64,000 nucleotides of DNA from Henckelia pumila (GCF_033568475.1 NC_133122.1:14636763-14700762); one strand, 5' to 3'; positions 33,594 through 45,967 are shown, numbered from the stretch's first letter. Program-made: numbers and translations. Notes: generated by a model from the letters alone, not told the origin.

Positions 33594-34751
33594 ATGGCGA
33601 ACTATGATGACCAGAGTAGCCATGGTAGTGGAGGTGGACGCTGGGGAGATGATGATCGTGAGCGTCATCGGGAACGTCATCATCGTCGTCGTGATGAGGA
33701 ACGTTTCAGTGTGCGCCGATTCTTGCATATGGGTCCTAAGCCCTTGATCGGAGACGAGTCTCCGGAGGATGCGGAGAACTGGTTAGACCGCATGAAGACG
33801 ACTTTTCAGACGTTCCGTTGTACCGAGGAGCAGAAGATGGAGACGCTTGGTTATCTTCTGGACGGGCGAGCCCGTAAGTGGTGGAGATTCACTTCTGCAC
33901 TGTTCGTCACGGCGAGAGGGGTTGCCACTTGGGCCGAGTTCCGCACAACTTTTCAAAAGCTGTATTTTCCTCCTGCACTCCGTCAGATGAAGTACAATCT
34001 GTTATCCTATTGCCCTGAGATTGCTGACAGCTCTGGGATGAAGTACAATCTGTTCCTTCAGGGCCTTAACCCTGAGATTCATGACCGTGTGGCGATTGGT
34101 GATGACATGACCTACGAGGGTTTGGTGAGCCGTTGTCACCAGGCGGAGGATAGCATTCGGCGGAACAGTACTTTCTCTCAGTCTAGGCCTGCGAGTTCTT
34201 TGGGTCCCCGTGCTCAGGCTTTTAAGAAGTCCGGATCTACTTCTTCTTCCTCTGGTTCCGCTGGTGTTGTCCGTTTTGGGAAGAAGGAGAAGTGCGACCA
34301 TTGCGGGAAGAACCATCCGATCGATCGATGCCGCAAAGCTTCTGGAGCTTGTTTTCGTTGTGGAGAGGTGGGTCATCTCCGGAGGGATTGTCCACTATCT
34401 GGGGGAGGCGGGTCTGGTTCAGGATCGGGTTCTCAAGCCACCGTTCAGCAGAGGTCGCAGGGACTGCCTGCTGGGAGTTCTCACTTGAAGCCGCGGGCTT
34501 CTGGCCAGGTGTTTGCCTTGAGGCATGATCAGGCAGTGGAGGAGAACGAGAAGGTCATCGCAGGTACATTTCTGTTATATGACATACCTGCTCTTGTACT
34601 TATTGACACTGGTGCATCTCATTCCTTCATTTTTGCACGTTTTGTTAAGAGGCATAAATTACCCTGCATTGCACTAGACGTAGTAGTATCTGTTTCTACT
34701 CCGAAGGGTCAGTCTGCTTTGGCTAAGCGTCTAGTGATGGTTGCCCTTTAG
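33594..34751 (+). CDS. Gypsy-1 gag plus start of protease (385 codons, then frameshift)
   Basis: Starts at ATG 33594 (MANYDDQSSHGSGG), has the retrotransposon gag domain (PEDAENWLDRMKTTF, LDGRARKWW, residues ~50-190), two zinc-binding motifs (CDHCGKNHPIDRC; CFRCGEVGHLRRDC, ~240-275), and the protease start VLIDTGASHSFI (~340). The frame closes at 34749-34751; protease continues in another frame. Around residues 131-155 a 17-nt repeat replaces a segment that relatives have. Confidence 0.88.
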   Translation: MANYDDQSSHGSGGGRWGDDDRERHRERHHRRRDEERFSVRRFLHMGPKPLIGDESPEDAENWLDRMKTTFQTFRCTEEQKMETLGYLLDGRARKWWRFTSALFVTARGVATWAEFRTTFQKLYFPPALRQMKYNLLSYCPEIADSSGMKYNLFLQGLNPEIHDRVAIGDDMTYEGLVSRCHQAEDSIRRNSTFSQSRPASSLGPRAQAFKKSGSTSSSSGSAGVVRFGKKEKCDHCGKNHPIDRCRKASGACFRCGEVGHLRRDCPLSGGGGSGSGSGSQATVQQRSQGLPAGSSHLKPRASGQVFALRHDQAVEENEKVIAGTFLLYDIPALVLIDTGASHSFIFARFVKRHKLPCIALDVVVSVSTPKGQSALAKRLVMVAL

Positions 34752-35052
34752 AGTTCGAAGGGAACATTCTGATAGCGAATCTCATGGTTCTTGCGATGGA
34801 CGACTTCGATTGTATTCTGGGGATAGACATGCTGAATACCTATCGAGCTTCAGTGGACTGTTATCAGAGATTAGTACGCTTTCATCCGGATGAGAGTGAT
34901 AGCTGATTTTTCTATGGTGAGGGAGCGCGACCCCCGATGCCTTTGGTATCAGCTTTGAAAGTCTGTCGAGCTCTAGAGTCTGGCGGGGAAGGCTACCTTA
35001 TCTATGCAGTTGATTTGTCCGCTGAGAGCGTTGGGATGAGAGTATTCCTGTT
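34752..35052 (+). pseudogene. Gypsy-1 protease C-terminal part, frameshifted
   Basis: In a shifted frame the DNA reads PLEFEGNILIANLMVLAM, then FDCILGIDMLNTY, the flap and second conserved motif of Gypsy protease, then a stop at the SDS* position (~34906) before the linker to RT. Confidence 0.75.
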
Positions 35053-35988
35053 GTGGATGAATTCCCAGATGTATTTCCAGATGAGATTCCGGGGTTTCCT
35101 CCTGCTAGGGATGTCGAGTTTGGCATAGAGTTAATGCCGGGTACTTCGCCTATTTCTCGAGCACCGTATTGTCTGGCTCCGTCAGAGATGCGAGAGTTGA
35201 AGAATCAGTTACAAGATCTTTTGGACAAGGGGTACATTCGTCCTAGTGTATCTCCTTGGGAAGCTCCTGTTCTTTTTGTAAAGAAGAATGATGGGTTTAT
35301 GCGGTTGTGCATTGACTATCGGCAGCTGAACCGAGTTACTGTGAAGAACAAGTATCCTTTGCCTCGTATTGATGACTTGTTTGATCAGCTGCAGGGTACT
35401 TCGGTTTACTCCAAGATTGACTTGAGATCTGGGTATCATCAGATGAGAGTCCGAGATCAGGACATAGCCAAAACTGTATTCCGTACTCGCTATGGGCATT
35501 ACGAGTTTCTAGTGATGCCATTTGGATTGACTAACGCGCCGACTATATTTATGGATCTGATGAACCGTGTCTTTAGGGAGTTTTTGGACAAGTTTGTCGT
35601 GGTCTTCATTGACGACATCTTGGTGTATTCGCGTAATGCGGACGAGCATGTTTCTCACTTGCGGTTGGTACTGCAGACTCTTTGGGATGAACAGTTGTAC
35701 GCCAAACTGAGCAAGTGTGAGTTCTGGATGGATCGAGTGGTCTTTCTTGGCCATATCATATCCAGGGAGGGGATTTCTGTTGATTCGAGCAAGATTGAGG
35801 CTGTGCTTAATTGGTCGCGTCCGACGACGATTGCTGAGATCCGTAGTTTTCTGGGTCTAGCAGGTTATTATCGTCGCTTCATTTTGAACTTCTCTCAGCT
35901 AGCTCGACCGTTGACGCAGCTTACCTGCAAGGGTGTTGATTTCGAGTGGTCCTCCGAGTGCGAGGAGAATTTTTGCGAGCTTCGATGA
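35053..35988 (+). pseudogene. Gypsy-1 reverse transcriptase
   Basis: Open for 311 codons and includes all RT landmarks: [65 protein letters not shown] with the catalytic FIDD intact, and [13 protein letters not shown]. It ends at TGA 35986-35988, which separates it from RNase H in the same frame. Within that stop the domain looks functional. Confidence 0.88.
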
Positions 35989-36891
35989 CGGTTGACTTCT
36001 GCGCCGGTGTTGGCATTACCGTCAGGATCTGGAGAGTACGTGGTTTACACAGATGCTTCTTTTCAGGGGTTGGGTTGTGTCCTGACTCAGAATGAGCATG
36101 TGATCGCATATGCTTCTAGACAGTTGAAGTTGCACAAAGACAATTACCCAGTGCATGATTTGGAGTTGGCAGCCATTGTGTTCGCTTTGAAGATCTGGCG
36201 TCATTATTTGTATGGCGAGAAATTTGAGATCTTTACCGACCACAAGAGTCTCAAGTATTTGTTCACTCAAACGGAGTTGAACATGAGACAGAGACGTTGG
36301 ATGGATTTGCTTAAGGACTATTATTGCGAGATTAAGTACCATCCGAGAGCTGCTAATCTCACTGTTGATGACTTGAGTCGCAAGGTGCGACTATCCGCAC
36401 TTCAGACTTGTTCTATGTCTAGTGCGATCGGTGATTGTTGTTCTTCAGGGTGTACCTTCAAGCACAAGAAAGGTATGCAGAGTATCCAGATATTTGCGAT
36501 ATTATCTGAGCCAGCTTTGTATTCGCGGATTCGGGATGCTAAGATGTTTGACTCAAAGACCCAGCGTTTGGCTCGTCTAGCTAACGAGGGTAGCACGTCT
36601 GGATTTCACTATCAGCCAGATGGTTTTCTGTGTTTGTCTGGTAGGCTTGTAATTCCGGAGGATGTAGAGTTGCGAGAGGAAATTTTGTCTCAGGCACATC
36701 GCACTAAGTTGAGCATTCATCCGAGGAGCAACAAGATGTACAAGGATCTACGTACTCGGTTTTGGTGGAAGGGAATGAAACGCAGTGTTTATCAGTTTGT
36801 TTCGAGATGTTTGGTGTGTCAGCAGGTCAAGGCAGAGCACCGACGACCTGGAGGTTTGCTCCACAGTCTGCCTATTCCTGAGTGGAAATGA
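35989..36891 (+). pseudogene. Gypsy-1 RNase H and integrase zinc finger
   Basis: Continues the RT frame after one stop: [36 protein letters not shown] and [21 protein letters not shown] are RNase H motifs. [20 protein letters not shown]...[11 protein letters not shown] is the HHCC zinc finger of integrase. A stop at 36889-36891 cuts it from the catalytic core. Confidence 0.88.
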
Positions 36892-36903
36892 GAGCTTATC
36901 ACG

Positions 36904-37941
36904 ATGGATTTTGTGACTCATTTGCCGGTATCCTCGAGGAATTTTGATGCTATCTGGGTTGTGGTGGACCGACTCACCAAGTCAGCGCATTTCATTGCCT
37001 ATAGCCGAGAGTACTCTGTAGATCGCATGGCGCGATTGTACATTCAGGAGATCGTTCGACTTCATGGAGTGCCTGCGAGCATTGTCATCGATCGAGACCC
37101 CAGGTTTACTTCTAGGTTCTGGGGGAGTGTTCAGTGTGCGATGAGCACTACTCTCAGTTTGAGTACTATTTATCATCCGGAGACAGATGGTCAGTCAGAG
37201 CGCACTATCCGTACCTTGGAGGATATGCTTCGAGCTTGCACTATGGACTTTGGTACAGTCTGGCAGGATCATTTGCCATTGATCGAGTTCGCGTACAACA
37301 ACAGCTATCATACTAGCATTGGGATGACACCTTTTGAGGCATTGTACGGGCGACGTTGTCGTACTCCACTCTTCTGGAAAGAAGTGGGGGAGAGACAGGC
37401 TGAGAGACCAGATTTTATCCAGCAGACAGCAGATGTTGTTGATCAGATCAAGAAACGGATTAAGATTGCACAGGATCGTCAGGCCAGCTACGCTAATACT
37501 AAGCGTAGGCCTCTGCAGTTTGATGTTGGGGAGAGAGTGTTTCTGAGAGTGTCACTTTTCCGCAGGATTCTCAGATTTGGCCTCAAGGGCAAGTTGTATC
37601 CCAGGTTTATCGGTCCGTTTGAGATCTTAGAGAGCATTGGCGATTTGGCTTATCGTCTGGCTTTGCCACCGTATCTGTCCAGTATTCACGACGTGTTCCA
37701 CGTATCTCTGTTGCGACGGTATGTGGCAGATCCGTCTCATATTCTGCAGCAGTCTGAGGTTCAGGTAGATAAGGATTTGACCTATGTTGAGAGACCTATT
37801 CGTATCCTGGATCATAAGGATAAGGTCTTGCGAAACAAAGTCATTTCTCTAGTTTTAGTTCAGTGGCAGCGCCGAGGCACTGAAGAAGCTACTTGGGAGC
37901 TTGAGAACAGGATGCATGCAGAACATCCTGAGTTATTTTGA
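36904..37941 (+). pseudogene. Gypsy-1 integrase core and C-terminal tail
   Basis: Catalytic triad visible: D in VVVDRLTKSAHF, D in [14 protein letters not shown] in TDGQSERTIRTLEDML. It is followed by the GPY/F region (FIGPFEILESIGDLAYRLALPP) and a chromodomain-like end (VQWQRRGTEEATWELE). Ends just before the 3' LTR purine tract. Open throughout. Confidence 0.88.
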
Positions 37942-38074
37942 TTTCCTTTTCTAGTTGTATTCAGTTGTAAACTCTGTAAACGTTTGACTTGAATAAAGAA
38001 TGTTTCTGCATCTTGTTTTACATTCAGTACATAAGATCTGATTTCGAGGACGAAATATCTTAAGTGGGGGAGAA

Positions 38075-39389
38075 TGTAGTAGCCCGAACCCAGTTTTAAT
38101 GAGTAATTGCTAGTTAATCCAATTAATATGATTAAGGGATTTCAATTGGATTAACAGAGCCCGTTAATGGACCCAGAATGATCAGAAGTGGTCCGGAGGG
38201 TCAGGTGGAACGGACGCAACGTACGGGGATCGGACGCAACGTTCGTGCCATCAGAAATGCGTCATTGCTTACGTACTTGATGGGACACTGGAAGCATCGG
38301 AAGCAACGATGGTGAATGAAAGCAACGTTCGTCAGGCGGAACGAACGCAACGATGAGGAACGGACGTTCCGTTCGTTGTCTATAAATAGAGGTGCCAGAG
38401 ATTTATTTCAAAGCACACCATTCACCTCTTCTCTCTCGATTCCTTAGTCTTCTAGCTCAGATCTAGGAAATTCTAGGCGTCCCGTTGGAAATCCGGAAGT
38501 GGCATAGCGATCCAGGCGTCGTAGCGGAGCTGTGACCTAGTTTTGAGGCAAGCGACAGCAAAGGGCTAACGACGGACGAAGGTATAACTTTTGCTTCCTA
38601 AAAATATTTAGGAGTATGCAATAGCTTAGTTAAGGTTTTTAGAGTACTATAATGATATTAGTATCATGTGGCAGTGTAGTGCGGATTTTAGGCGTGAACC
38701 TAGAGCTGATAGCACTTGCCTAGTATTTGAGGTACGAAAGTACTGTTCGAGATATCCTGACTGAGTATGCATGTATTATGTGACTGCATGATTTATATGC
38801 CATGATTATATGCTGCATACATTTGCATCTTGTACTATCTCCTTTGAGATGTCTGTTAGTAGGGTTCTACCATATCCTGTTAGTGGATGTACTTCCATCG
38901 ATTTGGGTCCGGCATACCCACTAGTATTTCGGTATGTGAGCCACCTCCTGAAGCGATGACACAGCGTGCTACATACCAGGGCTCGGTCTGTCTCTGTTTT
39001 CTATTCTTGACCTCTAGTCAGTAGGCGGTTCACTTGCATTCATGTATACTCATACTCTCGTGCTGAGCGTTTTATGCTCACGTCTCGTACTCTGTGTTTC
39101 TGGACACCCTATTCCATGGGGCAGGTTTGCGATTGGATGAGGCGGGTGGATCCAAGAGGGGATAGGCAGTGGTTGGTCAGCTGGAGCTTCGCCTAGGTTT
39201 TTATTCTATTGTTATTGGGTTGATACAACATTCGATTTGGTTGTATAACTATTTGGGTATTTACAGATTCCTTTTCTTGGGATTGTTTATTGTTTATGGT
39301 TTTCGCAGTTTAATTCTGATTACTGTTTAATTAATTTAATTGCATGTCTAAGTTCTGTTTAGTAGGTGATCTCGGTAAGGGTCACTACA
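38075..39389 (+). repeat. Gypsy-1 3' LTR (1315 bp)
   Basis: Full-length form of the LTR. The ~510 bp missing from the 5' LTR (38722-39232) contains GAGCGTTTTATGCTCACG and ACCCTATTCCATGGGGCAGG, which are also found in the related LTR at 62813-64000. Confidence 0.92.
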
Positions 39390-39394
39390 GTTTT

Positions 39395-41038
39395 CCTCCT
39401 TCATTTCCTAATTTTTCAATCGTTTTTTTTGCATTTAAATTGGAAGTCATTGTTAATCCGCAAATTTATTTAATGAGATAATATGCGAGTGATTTTATAT
39501 TGTTTTCACTGTAATGAAATTGGGATATAACACGTACTCTAAAAAAGTATGATATAGCATACGTTTTTTTAAGACATATAACATTTTTTTTCAATAATAA
39601 ATAAATAAAACACGTCTATTGGCCAACATATACTTTCATTATTATCTAATTCTGTTTTTTAAGAAAAAAAACAAGAAAATAATGTGGAGAAAAAGTTATG
39701 TTGTAACTCATCTTAGGACATGTTTGGTAAAAAAAAAAATGAGTTAGAAATAGAATGGACATTCTCATTTTGTTTTTTTTAATGACGTTAGATTCTAAAA
39801 TTGTTACCTTTAATTTCATATTAATAAACCCCGAGCTAACCCAATAACCTGCAAATTTCGATATTCAAGTAAACCGCACCGAGAAAATTCTATGTCACAG
39901 GTTCATCCGAGAAGATATTGATATGAGAATCGAACTCGTAACCATTTGTTAATAATTTATCAACTATACCGACTCGTATACTCTTAGAATATACATTCTC
40001 ATTTATACACTACGGTCTACACACATGCTTGATATGATATTGTAAGAAATAATTTCATGTCAACGAAAATGAACTTTCCCATATGAATAATCATTCCTTT
40101 CATTTTAGATTGAAATGATAATTCTTACAATCTCACTTCTCGTTATTATGTACTAGCATATTTGCACACAATGTTTGTGACGAAAAATTATTATTTTTAT
40201 TATACTTAATTTCAATTAAAGAAATATAATAAATTTATAGTAGAAAAAATAAATTTGTTGGGGGTTAAGAATAATAACAAAAGTAGCATTATTTCTATTA
40301 GGTATTTTCCACTTCATTAGTTTTTTTAAATAATTTAGAATTTGAAAGTAGATAAATAAATATAAATTATTATTAATTTTCAAATAAAATGAATGTACTA
40401 TATATTACATACAAAATTTGGAAAGAAAAATGAGAGAAATAACTAATGAAAAAAAGAAAAAAAATTGAGATAGTGAAAAAAAGTGATTTATTTTGTATAT
40501 TTTTTTATATTTATTTTATATTTTTGATATATCAAGAGATGAACCAAGAGTCTTTTACGGAATGAACCAACAAATTTGTTGGTACCATTATTAATATTCC
40601 ATGTCTAATCACACGTTTTTTTCATCATATTATTTATCCATCTATTAATTATAATTTTATATCAATCAAATCATTAATTATTTATTTTATATCAATCAAA
40701 TCATTGAATTAAAATTACTATATTACCCTTTATAAATAATATTATTTATATTTTTTTATTATTAAAAAAGATAATATGATAATTTAACATTTTTATATAA
40801 AATTTAATCAATCAAATCAAATAAACTATAATCTATCAATAATCAAATATTCATTATTCTTTCTTATTTATTTTTTATTACATTACATTACTTATCTATA
40901 TATTATGTACCAAACTGAGCCTAATAGATAACAGATAAGTAAAATATTTCTCGTATTTAGCTTAGCTTAGCTGGGTTTAACTAATATAAATCATATATTA
41001 GTACTTCTGAGTTCTCTGCAGTGTAGCTGCTAAGGTTG
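39395..41038. other. AT-rich spacer with a SINE-like copy
   Basis: Extremely AT-rich, many short A/T runs. The only structure seen is a tRNA-like sequence near 39800-39985. The last ~60 bp should hold the promoter and leader of the methyltransferase gene. Confidence 0.55.
39800..39985 (-). mobile_element. tRNA-derived SINE-like sequence
   Basis: On the minus strand: GTCGGTATAGTTGATAA (A-box-like), about 35 nt later GGTTACGAGTTCGATTCTC (B box GTTCGATTC), then a non-tRNA body ending in TTATTGGGTTAGCTCGGGG. No TSD located with certainty. Confidence 0.45.
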
Positions 41039-43344
41039 ATGATGGAGAGCGCGAGGGAAAACCCTAGAGCGAATCTAGGAAACCCATCAAACGACGTCGC
41101 TGCTTCCGGAGAAGCCCAAGAAGACGACGATACTCCAATGCTGAGCTTGCAAGCCCTGGAGGCACTCAAGGAGTTCCTCGCCGAACAGAACCGCGGGATT
41201 GAGTCGACGGACGACGCGGCCGAGGAAGTGGCTCTTGTGGCGGAGGACTGGCGGCTCAGCCAGTTCTGGTACGATCGCTCCACCGCTGAAACCGTTGCTA
41301 CCGAAGTCCTTACCATCTGCCGGAACCTCAGTTCCCCTTCCATCGCTTGCATTGCTTGCCCCACTCTGTACGCCTACCTCAAGGTACTTGAGTCTTGGAA
41401 AGAGTCGCGGTATTTGAGTGAGTTTACTTAGTTGTCAGGGTTTAGCTAGGTACTTGCAGTCCTGAGAGTGGAATTTTCTCGAGCTTTGATGGAATTAGGA
41501 CTTTTAATACGCATAATCGAGCGAGCACAATTTTGCATTTCGGCACTTAAAACTTATCGACAATCGATAATCCTGTTTATTTGTGTTAGCAACTCATATT
41601 TTTAATGAGTTATTTCCTGTTTCTGTACTTGAATATGCAGAAAATTGATCCTCAAGTGCCAGCACAGCTTCTTGAGTTTGACAAGAGGTTTGGGCAGTAT
41701 GGGGCTGAGTTCACGTTTTATGATTACAACCAGCCTGAGGATCTTCCACTGTCGTTGAAGCACACCTTTCCAATTATAGTTGCAGATCCCCCTTACCTGG
41801 TAATTATTTTTCAAGAAATTTTTCTGTCTCTAGATGCATGATAGTTTGAAAACCAAATTTTTAACCGAGCTAGTTTTAACTAGCTTGAATTTTTGAAGCT
41901 CAACTGACTACTTGTGCTTCAGTTGTATTCTGTTTTGCTGCCATACTTACCTGCTGTATGTTCCTATGACCTTGTTGCATGAAAATAAATGGCGAGGCAC
42001 TATGAGTGCTATTATCCAGGTGGATAATTTGTCAAATTAGCTGTTTGGCTTGATTGTATGGTGAGTATTAACCGGCCAGATTTTTTGGGTTCAATAGAAG
42101 TATGCTCTAATAATGTTAGACCTTGTCGCACTTGCTTTTTGAAATGCACCATATCTATTGGAACTGAAATTATTTTGTTGTTTTATGTTAAATTTCATTC
42201 GAATGAAATACATTTTGAAGAACATGGATGATACCCTCCTCTATTTCAGTCTTCTCGAAACTTTTATGGTATCTACTGCTTGTCACTTGCTAATTTCTAT
42301 TGTTTGGATGTATACTATGTTAGAGAATATTGTTTGTTTTTGAGTTTAAGATTTCGAATAGCAACCGATTAGAATATCTTGGTAGCTATGTTATCTTTTA
42401 TTGTCATGGCAGAGTATTAGGAATTAAATAACCTTTTAGGCTGCATATATAAAAATTGCTTCCGAAATCGTTCTAATTTAATTTAAAGCTGAAATTCTTT
42501 AATCTTTATGACATGGATCATTCATCATGTTGGAATTTTGTGCCAGAGCAAGGAGTGCTTGGAGAAAGTAACTAAGACAATCAAGTTTCTATTGAGACCC
42601 AAGGAATCTTACATTCTATTACTTACAGGTTATACATTATCTCCAGTCAGTTTAGTTACTGCTTTTCAACAACATTGGTTTCTGGGTTCTACATTATACA
42701 CTTGACCAAATAATTGAAAGGAACTATTAACGACTCTAAGACAAAAAATATTATTAACTATTTGAAAAGAAAGGCTGATCAGCCTATTCCCCATAATCTC
42801 CCTGTGCTGCCAGCTGCACTTTTTTTGCGGTTTTTCATTTCTTTCAGGATGTTATGATTGGGCTAGTTTTTTTGCCTTTTTGATCTTCTGTTCTCTATTT
42901 GAGCTTTATTTATTTAGTGATTCTTTTAGAATTCATCACAAGCCATATTGTGCAGTTAAACACGACCTCAATAGTAGTTTAGTTATATAATGTGTCAAAA
43001 TAATAAATTTCCATGGTTTGCTTTGATATGTTTTAATGCTGCCTGCTTTCAATACAAAACTTAAAATATTATGCTGTGCTTGTTTAAAATAACATCGGTC
43101 GAACGGCTGCTGGGTTTAGAATGGTAACAGGAATGATAAAAAAACTCAGAAAAGAAATATTGGCCTTACCTTTGGCCCCTTTCTGATTTTTTTTGTAGGT
43201 GACGTACAAAGGGACAGGGCTGCGGAGCTTTTAGCCCTTCGTCCTTGTGGGTTTCGACCGCAGCACTCAAGCAAGCTTGGAAATGAGTTTCGTCTTTTTA
43301 CAAGCTATGACCCTGGGACAAGACTAGATGGTTGGGAGGAGTAA
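41039..43344 (+). CDS. EEF1A lysine methyltransferase 1 (N6AMT2/Efm5-type), 4 exons, 243 aa
   Basis: Exons 41039-41383, 41641-41799, 42547-42628, 43199-43344, GT-AG introns, phases consistent. Two adjacent in-frame ATGs (41039, 41042); I use the first. Features: acidic N-terminus, LSLQALEALKEFLAEQ helix, WRLSQFWYDRSTA motif (~residue 70) characteristic of the family, the class I methyltransferase fold with SIACIACPTLYAYLK, DFxxFxxYDYNQP-like segment, and the catalytic DPPY (~164-167), then LLRPKESYILLLTG and a C-terminal RPCGFRPQHSSKLGNEFRLFT...GWEE. Family knowledge: trimethylates a lysine near the N-terminus of translation factor eEF1A in the cytosol, despite the N6-adenine-like motif. Close to expected length; no lesion. 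Confidence 0.9.
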
Positions 43345-44161
43345 CAGTATATCTACCCTTTCAGTCATCATAATCATGTAAGTTCGATCATTTAGTATCT
43401 GGGTCGACGTAAAGTATTAGTTTTAACTTGATGATTTTCTAGTTAGCATGCCTTGTCACGACAGTGTGGAATTTGTCTATTAGAACTACCCATTGGCCAT
43501 TTCCTTGAGAATCACTTTGATGCTGCTTTTTTAGATTAAGATTCAAGTTTACTGGGAGATGGGCCCGTGTGTTAGGTTAATCTGGAAAATTCTTTTGGAT
43601 TAACATGTTTTTATACAAAATTTTCACCTTGGTGAAATGTGGTTGACACAAATTTGATCTTCATCGATTCGGTTTTCTCTTTTAAATAATTTCTAGTTCA
43701 ATTTTTGGTTAACATTTCTTGCCATCCTGACCCAGTGGTTACTGCAATCTCCTCAGAGGCGAGCTAAAGTAAATATTCTTGCTTGCAGTGCTTTGTATCA
43801 TGCTTTGGCTCCAACGATACCCGTTGTCACGCGGTACATATCCGTGGTCCATCTCTCATATGGATCGATCTGCAATGACTCGTAAAACTCATTGACGTCT
43901 TATTTAATTTTTCCGAGTGCAATGGTAGGTGACCGAAGACGAATTAACCTTTTCACTCCACATAACTGTTGCTTGTGTGCTTAGGTGGGATTTGTGTTTT
44001 TGCACTGTTCTTAAAAATCCATCTGCCGCAGGCATTTAAACTTGCATGTAGTAATAAACTTGGAGTGTGAAATAAGTACAAATTTATACACATACAAGTT
44101 GTGTGAAGCAATGCTTGAGGAGTGCCCTAACTAGCCAACCCCTGTCTGATCGCACCAGTAA

Positions 44162-44240
44162 GGTAGTGTTTGAGAGAATTTTTAAGAATTGTTTATCAGC
44201 TTTTCTTCACAAAATTCTAAAAGTTCTCCCAAACACTACC
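44162..44240. mobile_element. PIF/Harbinger (Tourist-like) MITE, 79 bp
   Basis: Nearly palindromic: GGTAGTGTTTGAGAGAA... and ...TTCTCCCAAACACTACC, flanked by TAA (44159-44161, 44241-44243). Confidence 0.8.
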
Positions 44241-44385
44241 TAAATAGCACACGAAAATGGATGGAAACAAGTACAAATTTATATACAAGTTGGAAGAGTA
44301 ACTAAAGTGCCAAATAAGGCTAATCCATCGCAAGGTTTATACCCCACCTCATAGATTCCTTACATCATCTGAGTAAATTCTGTTT

Positions 44386-44557
44386 GACAAAAACTCTTAT
44401 GAGACGGTCTCAAGGGTCATTTTTTTGAGACGGGTCTCTTATATGGATTATTCATTAAAAAGTATTACTTTTTATGCCAAAAATATTACTTATTATTATA
44501 AATATGAGTAGGATTGATTCGTCTTACGGATGAGACCATTTCATATGAGTGTTACTC
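44386..44557. mobile_element. Mutator-type MITE with TGAGACGGTCTCA motif, 172 bp
   Basis: Imperfect TIRs (GACAAAAACTCTTATGAGAC left; GAGTAACACTCATATGAAAT right, complemented) and an exact 9-bp TSD ATTCTGTTT at 44377-44385 and 44558-44566. The GAGACGG/GAGACCGTCTC motif family is widespread in eudicot spacers. Confidence 0.85.
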
Positions 44558-45299
44558 ATTCTGTTTTTGGCTGCATCTGTTTCAAAGGATGTTAATTCTA
44601 TGTTTTATGTGCAAGTAAATGCCCCATATTTGTTCTTGAAGCAACGGCGGAAATGGTTTAACTTGTACACATAATTTATTTATATTCATGTCAAATATTT
44701 TTTCTTAAAGAAAAATTGGAAATAAGTTGATTGTATATAATATATATACATATATACATAAAATATTAATAAGTAATAGGAGTTTTCAAGGAAAACAAAA
44801 TGTAATAGGGAATTAACCAGCACTTGATAATGTTGAAGATAGGCACGAGAAGAGCTTACTCATAATGAGTTTGATGTAGTTGGATTTTGGTTTAACTTGT
44901 ATCTATCGCGTATCTTGAAACGGTTTAGATTTTTTTGAAAAGATAATAATAATTTTGGTTAATTACATCAAACACATTTCAAATATGTTAATCAGGCTTA
45001 TTTATCTTTTTTAGTAAGTCTTATTTGTGATTTTAAAAACACGAGATCTAAAATGTTATTAATTTTATATAAGATGTGCTTTTGTTTTTTTGATTTTTTT
45101 TTATACGAGTGTTCGTGCAGTTAACCCAAAATAATTGAAATATGCATATAATTAAATTTCTACATAAGTAAAACATTGGACGGGTGATGATCATGAGATC
45201 ATAGATGTGCTACGTGTAGCTTCAGTCAATTGTTCAAGTTAGTTTTTCGGATGATTCGACCTTGATCGTAGGGTAGGATAAATTCAAATTGATACACGA

Positions 45300-45557
45300 A
45301 GATAGAAAAACTCTAAAGGATGAAGAATGATTTCATTTCATTTCTTGAGTGAAAAGACTTTTTACAATACTAATATAAGAAAAGCCAACGACAAGTGGTG
45401 GCCAAGAAATCTGAACTAACTACATAGCCAAAATATTCCTGTGCTTTCATAATCATTAACCTATCCACCAAGTGAAAATGACTTCTATATAGACTTGGGC
45501 TTTATTTTGATTTGGGCTTTGGAGTTTACTTGTGGGCCTTCTTTTGTTTCCTTAACT
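45300..45557 (-). repeat. Copia-3 3' LTR
   Basis: Pairs with 61774-62031. On the minus strand it starts AGTTAAGGAAAC and ends TTTTTCTATCT. Confidence 0.9.
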
Positions 45558-45967
45558 TGCCCCCTCAAGCTCAGTGTGGGTTGAAGAACAACACTCAGCT
45601 TGTCACGTAATCTCAAGAAGGCATCAGCAGATAGCGATTTTGTGAGAATATCCCCAATTTGAACAAAATACGGCACATGTTGAACTAGGAGTTTGTTAGC
45701 CAAGACTTTTTCTCTGACAAAATGAAGATCCAGCTCAAGATGTTTGGTTCGAGAATGATGAACAGGGTTCACACTGAGAGCAATAGTACTCATGTTATCA
45801 CACCAGAGAACAGGGACTCGCTGTTGAGAGATATGAAGTTCGTTCAATAAAGACTGAATCCACAACAAGTCAGAGGCAGCATTGGCCAAACTTCGATATT
45901 CAGCTTCAGCGCTTGAGCGAGAGACTACAGCAGTGGAAAAAGCATCTTCCCAAAACCGCAAAGGCAT
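45558..45967 (-). pseudogene. Copia-3 integrase end fused to RNase H end by a deletion
   Basis: The minus frame runs MPLRFWEDAFSTAV (an integrase C-terminal motif) straight into VSRSSAEAEYRSLANAASD, which belongs to the end of RNase H, then LWCDNMSTIALSVNPVHHSRTKHLE and DILTKSLSADAFLRLRDKL. The whole RT domain that should lie between is absent. The open frame continues into the LTR to 45485. Confidence 0.88.

Larger units (their letters stand above)
32702..39389 (+). mobile_element. Ty3/Gypsy LTR retrotransposon (Gypsy-1), Del/Tekay-like
   Basis: 5' LTR 32702-33518 and 3' LTR 38075-39389, both TGTAGTAG...CACTACA, TSD GTTTT (32697-32701, 39390-39394). The primer-binding site TGGTATCAGAGC (33523-33534) fits initiator methionine tRNA, and a purine tract lies at ~38062-38074. 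The coding order gag, protease, RT, RNase H, integrase with a C-terminal EATWE-type tail is that of plant chromoviral Gypsy elements. Reading frames carry only a few stops or frameshifts, but the 5' LTR lacks ~510 bp. Confidence 0.95.
43345..45294. other. Spacer downstream of the methyltransferase gene, with two MITEs
   Basis: Includes the 3' UTR, two short inverted-repeat elements (44162-44240 and 44386-44557) and AT-rich DNA up to the Copia-3 target site. No gene seen. Confidence 0.6.
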
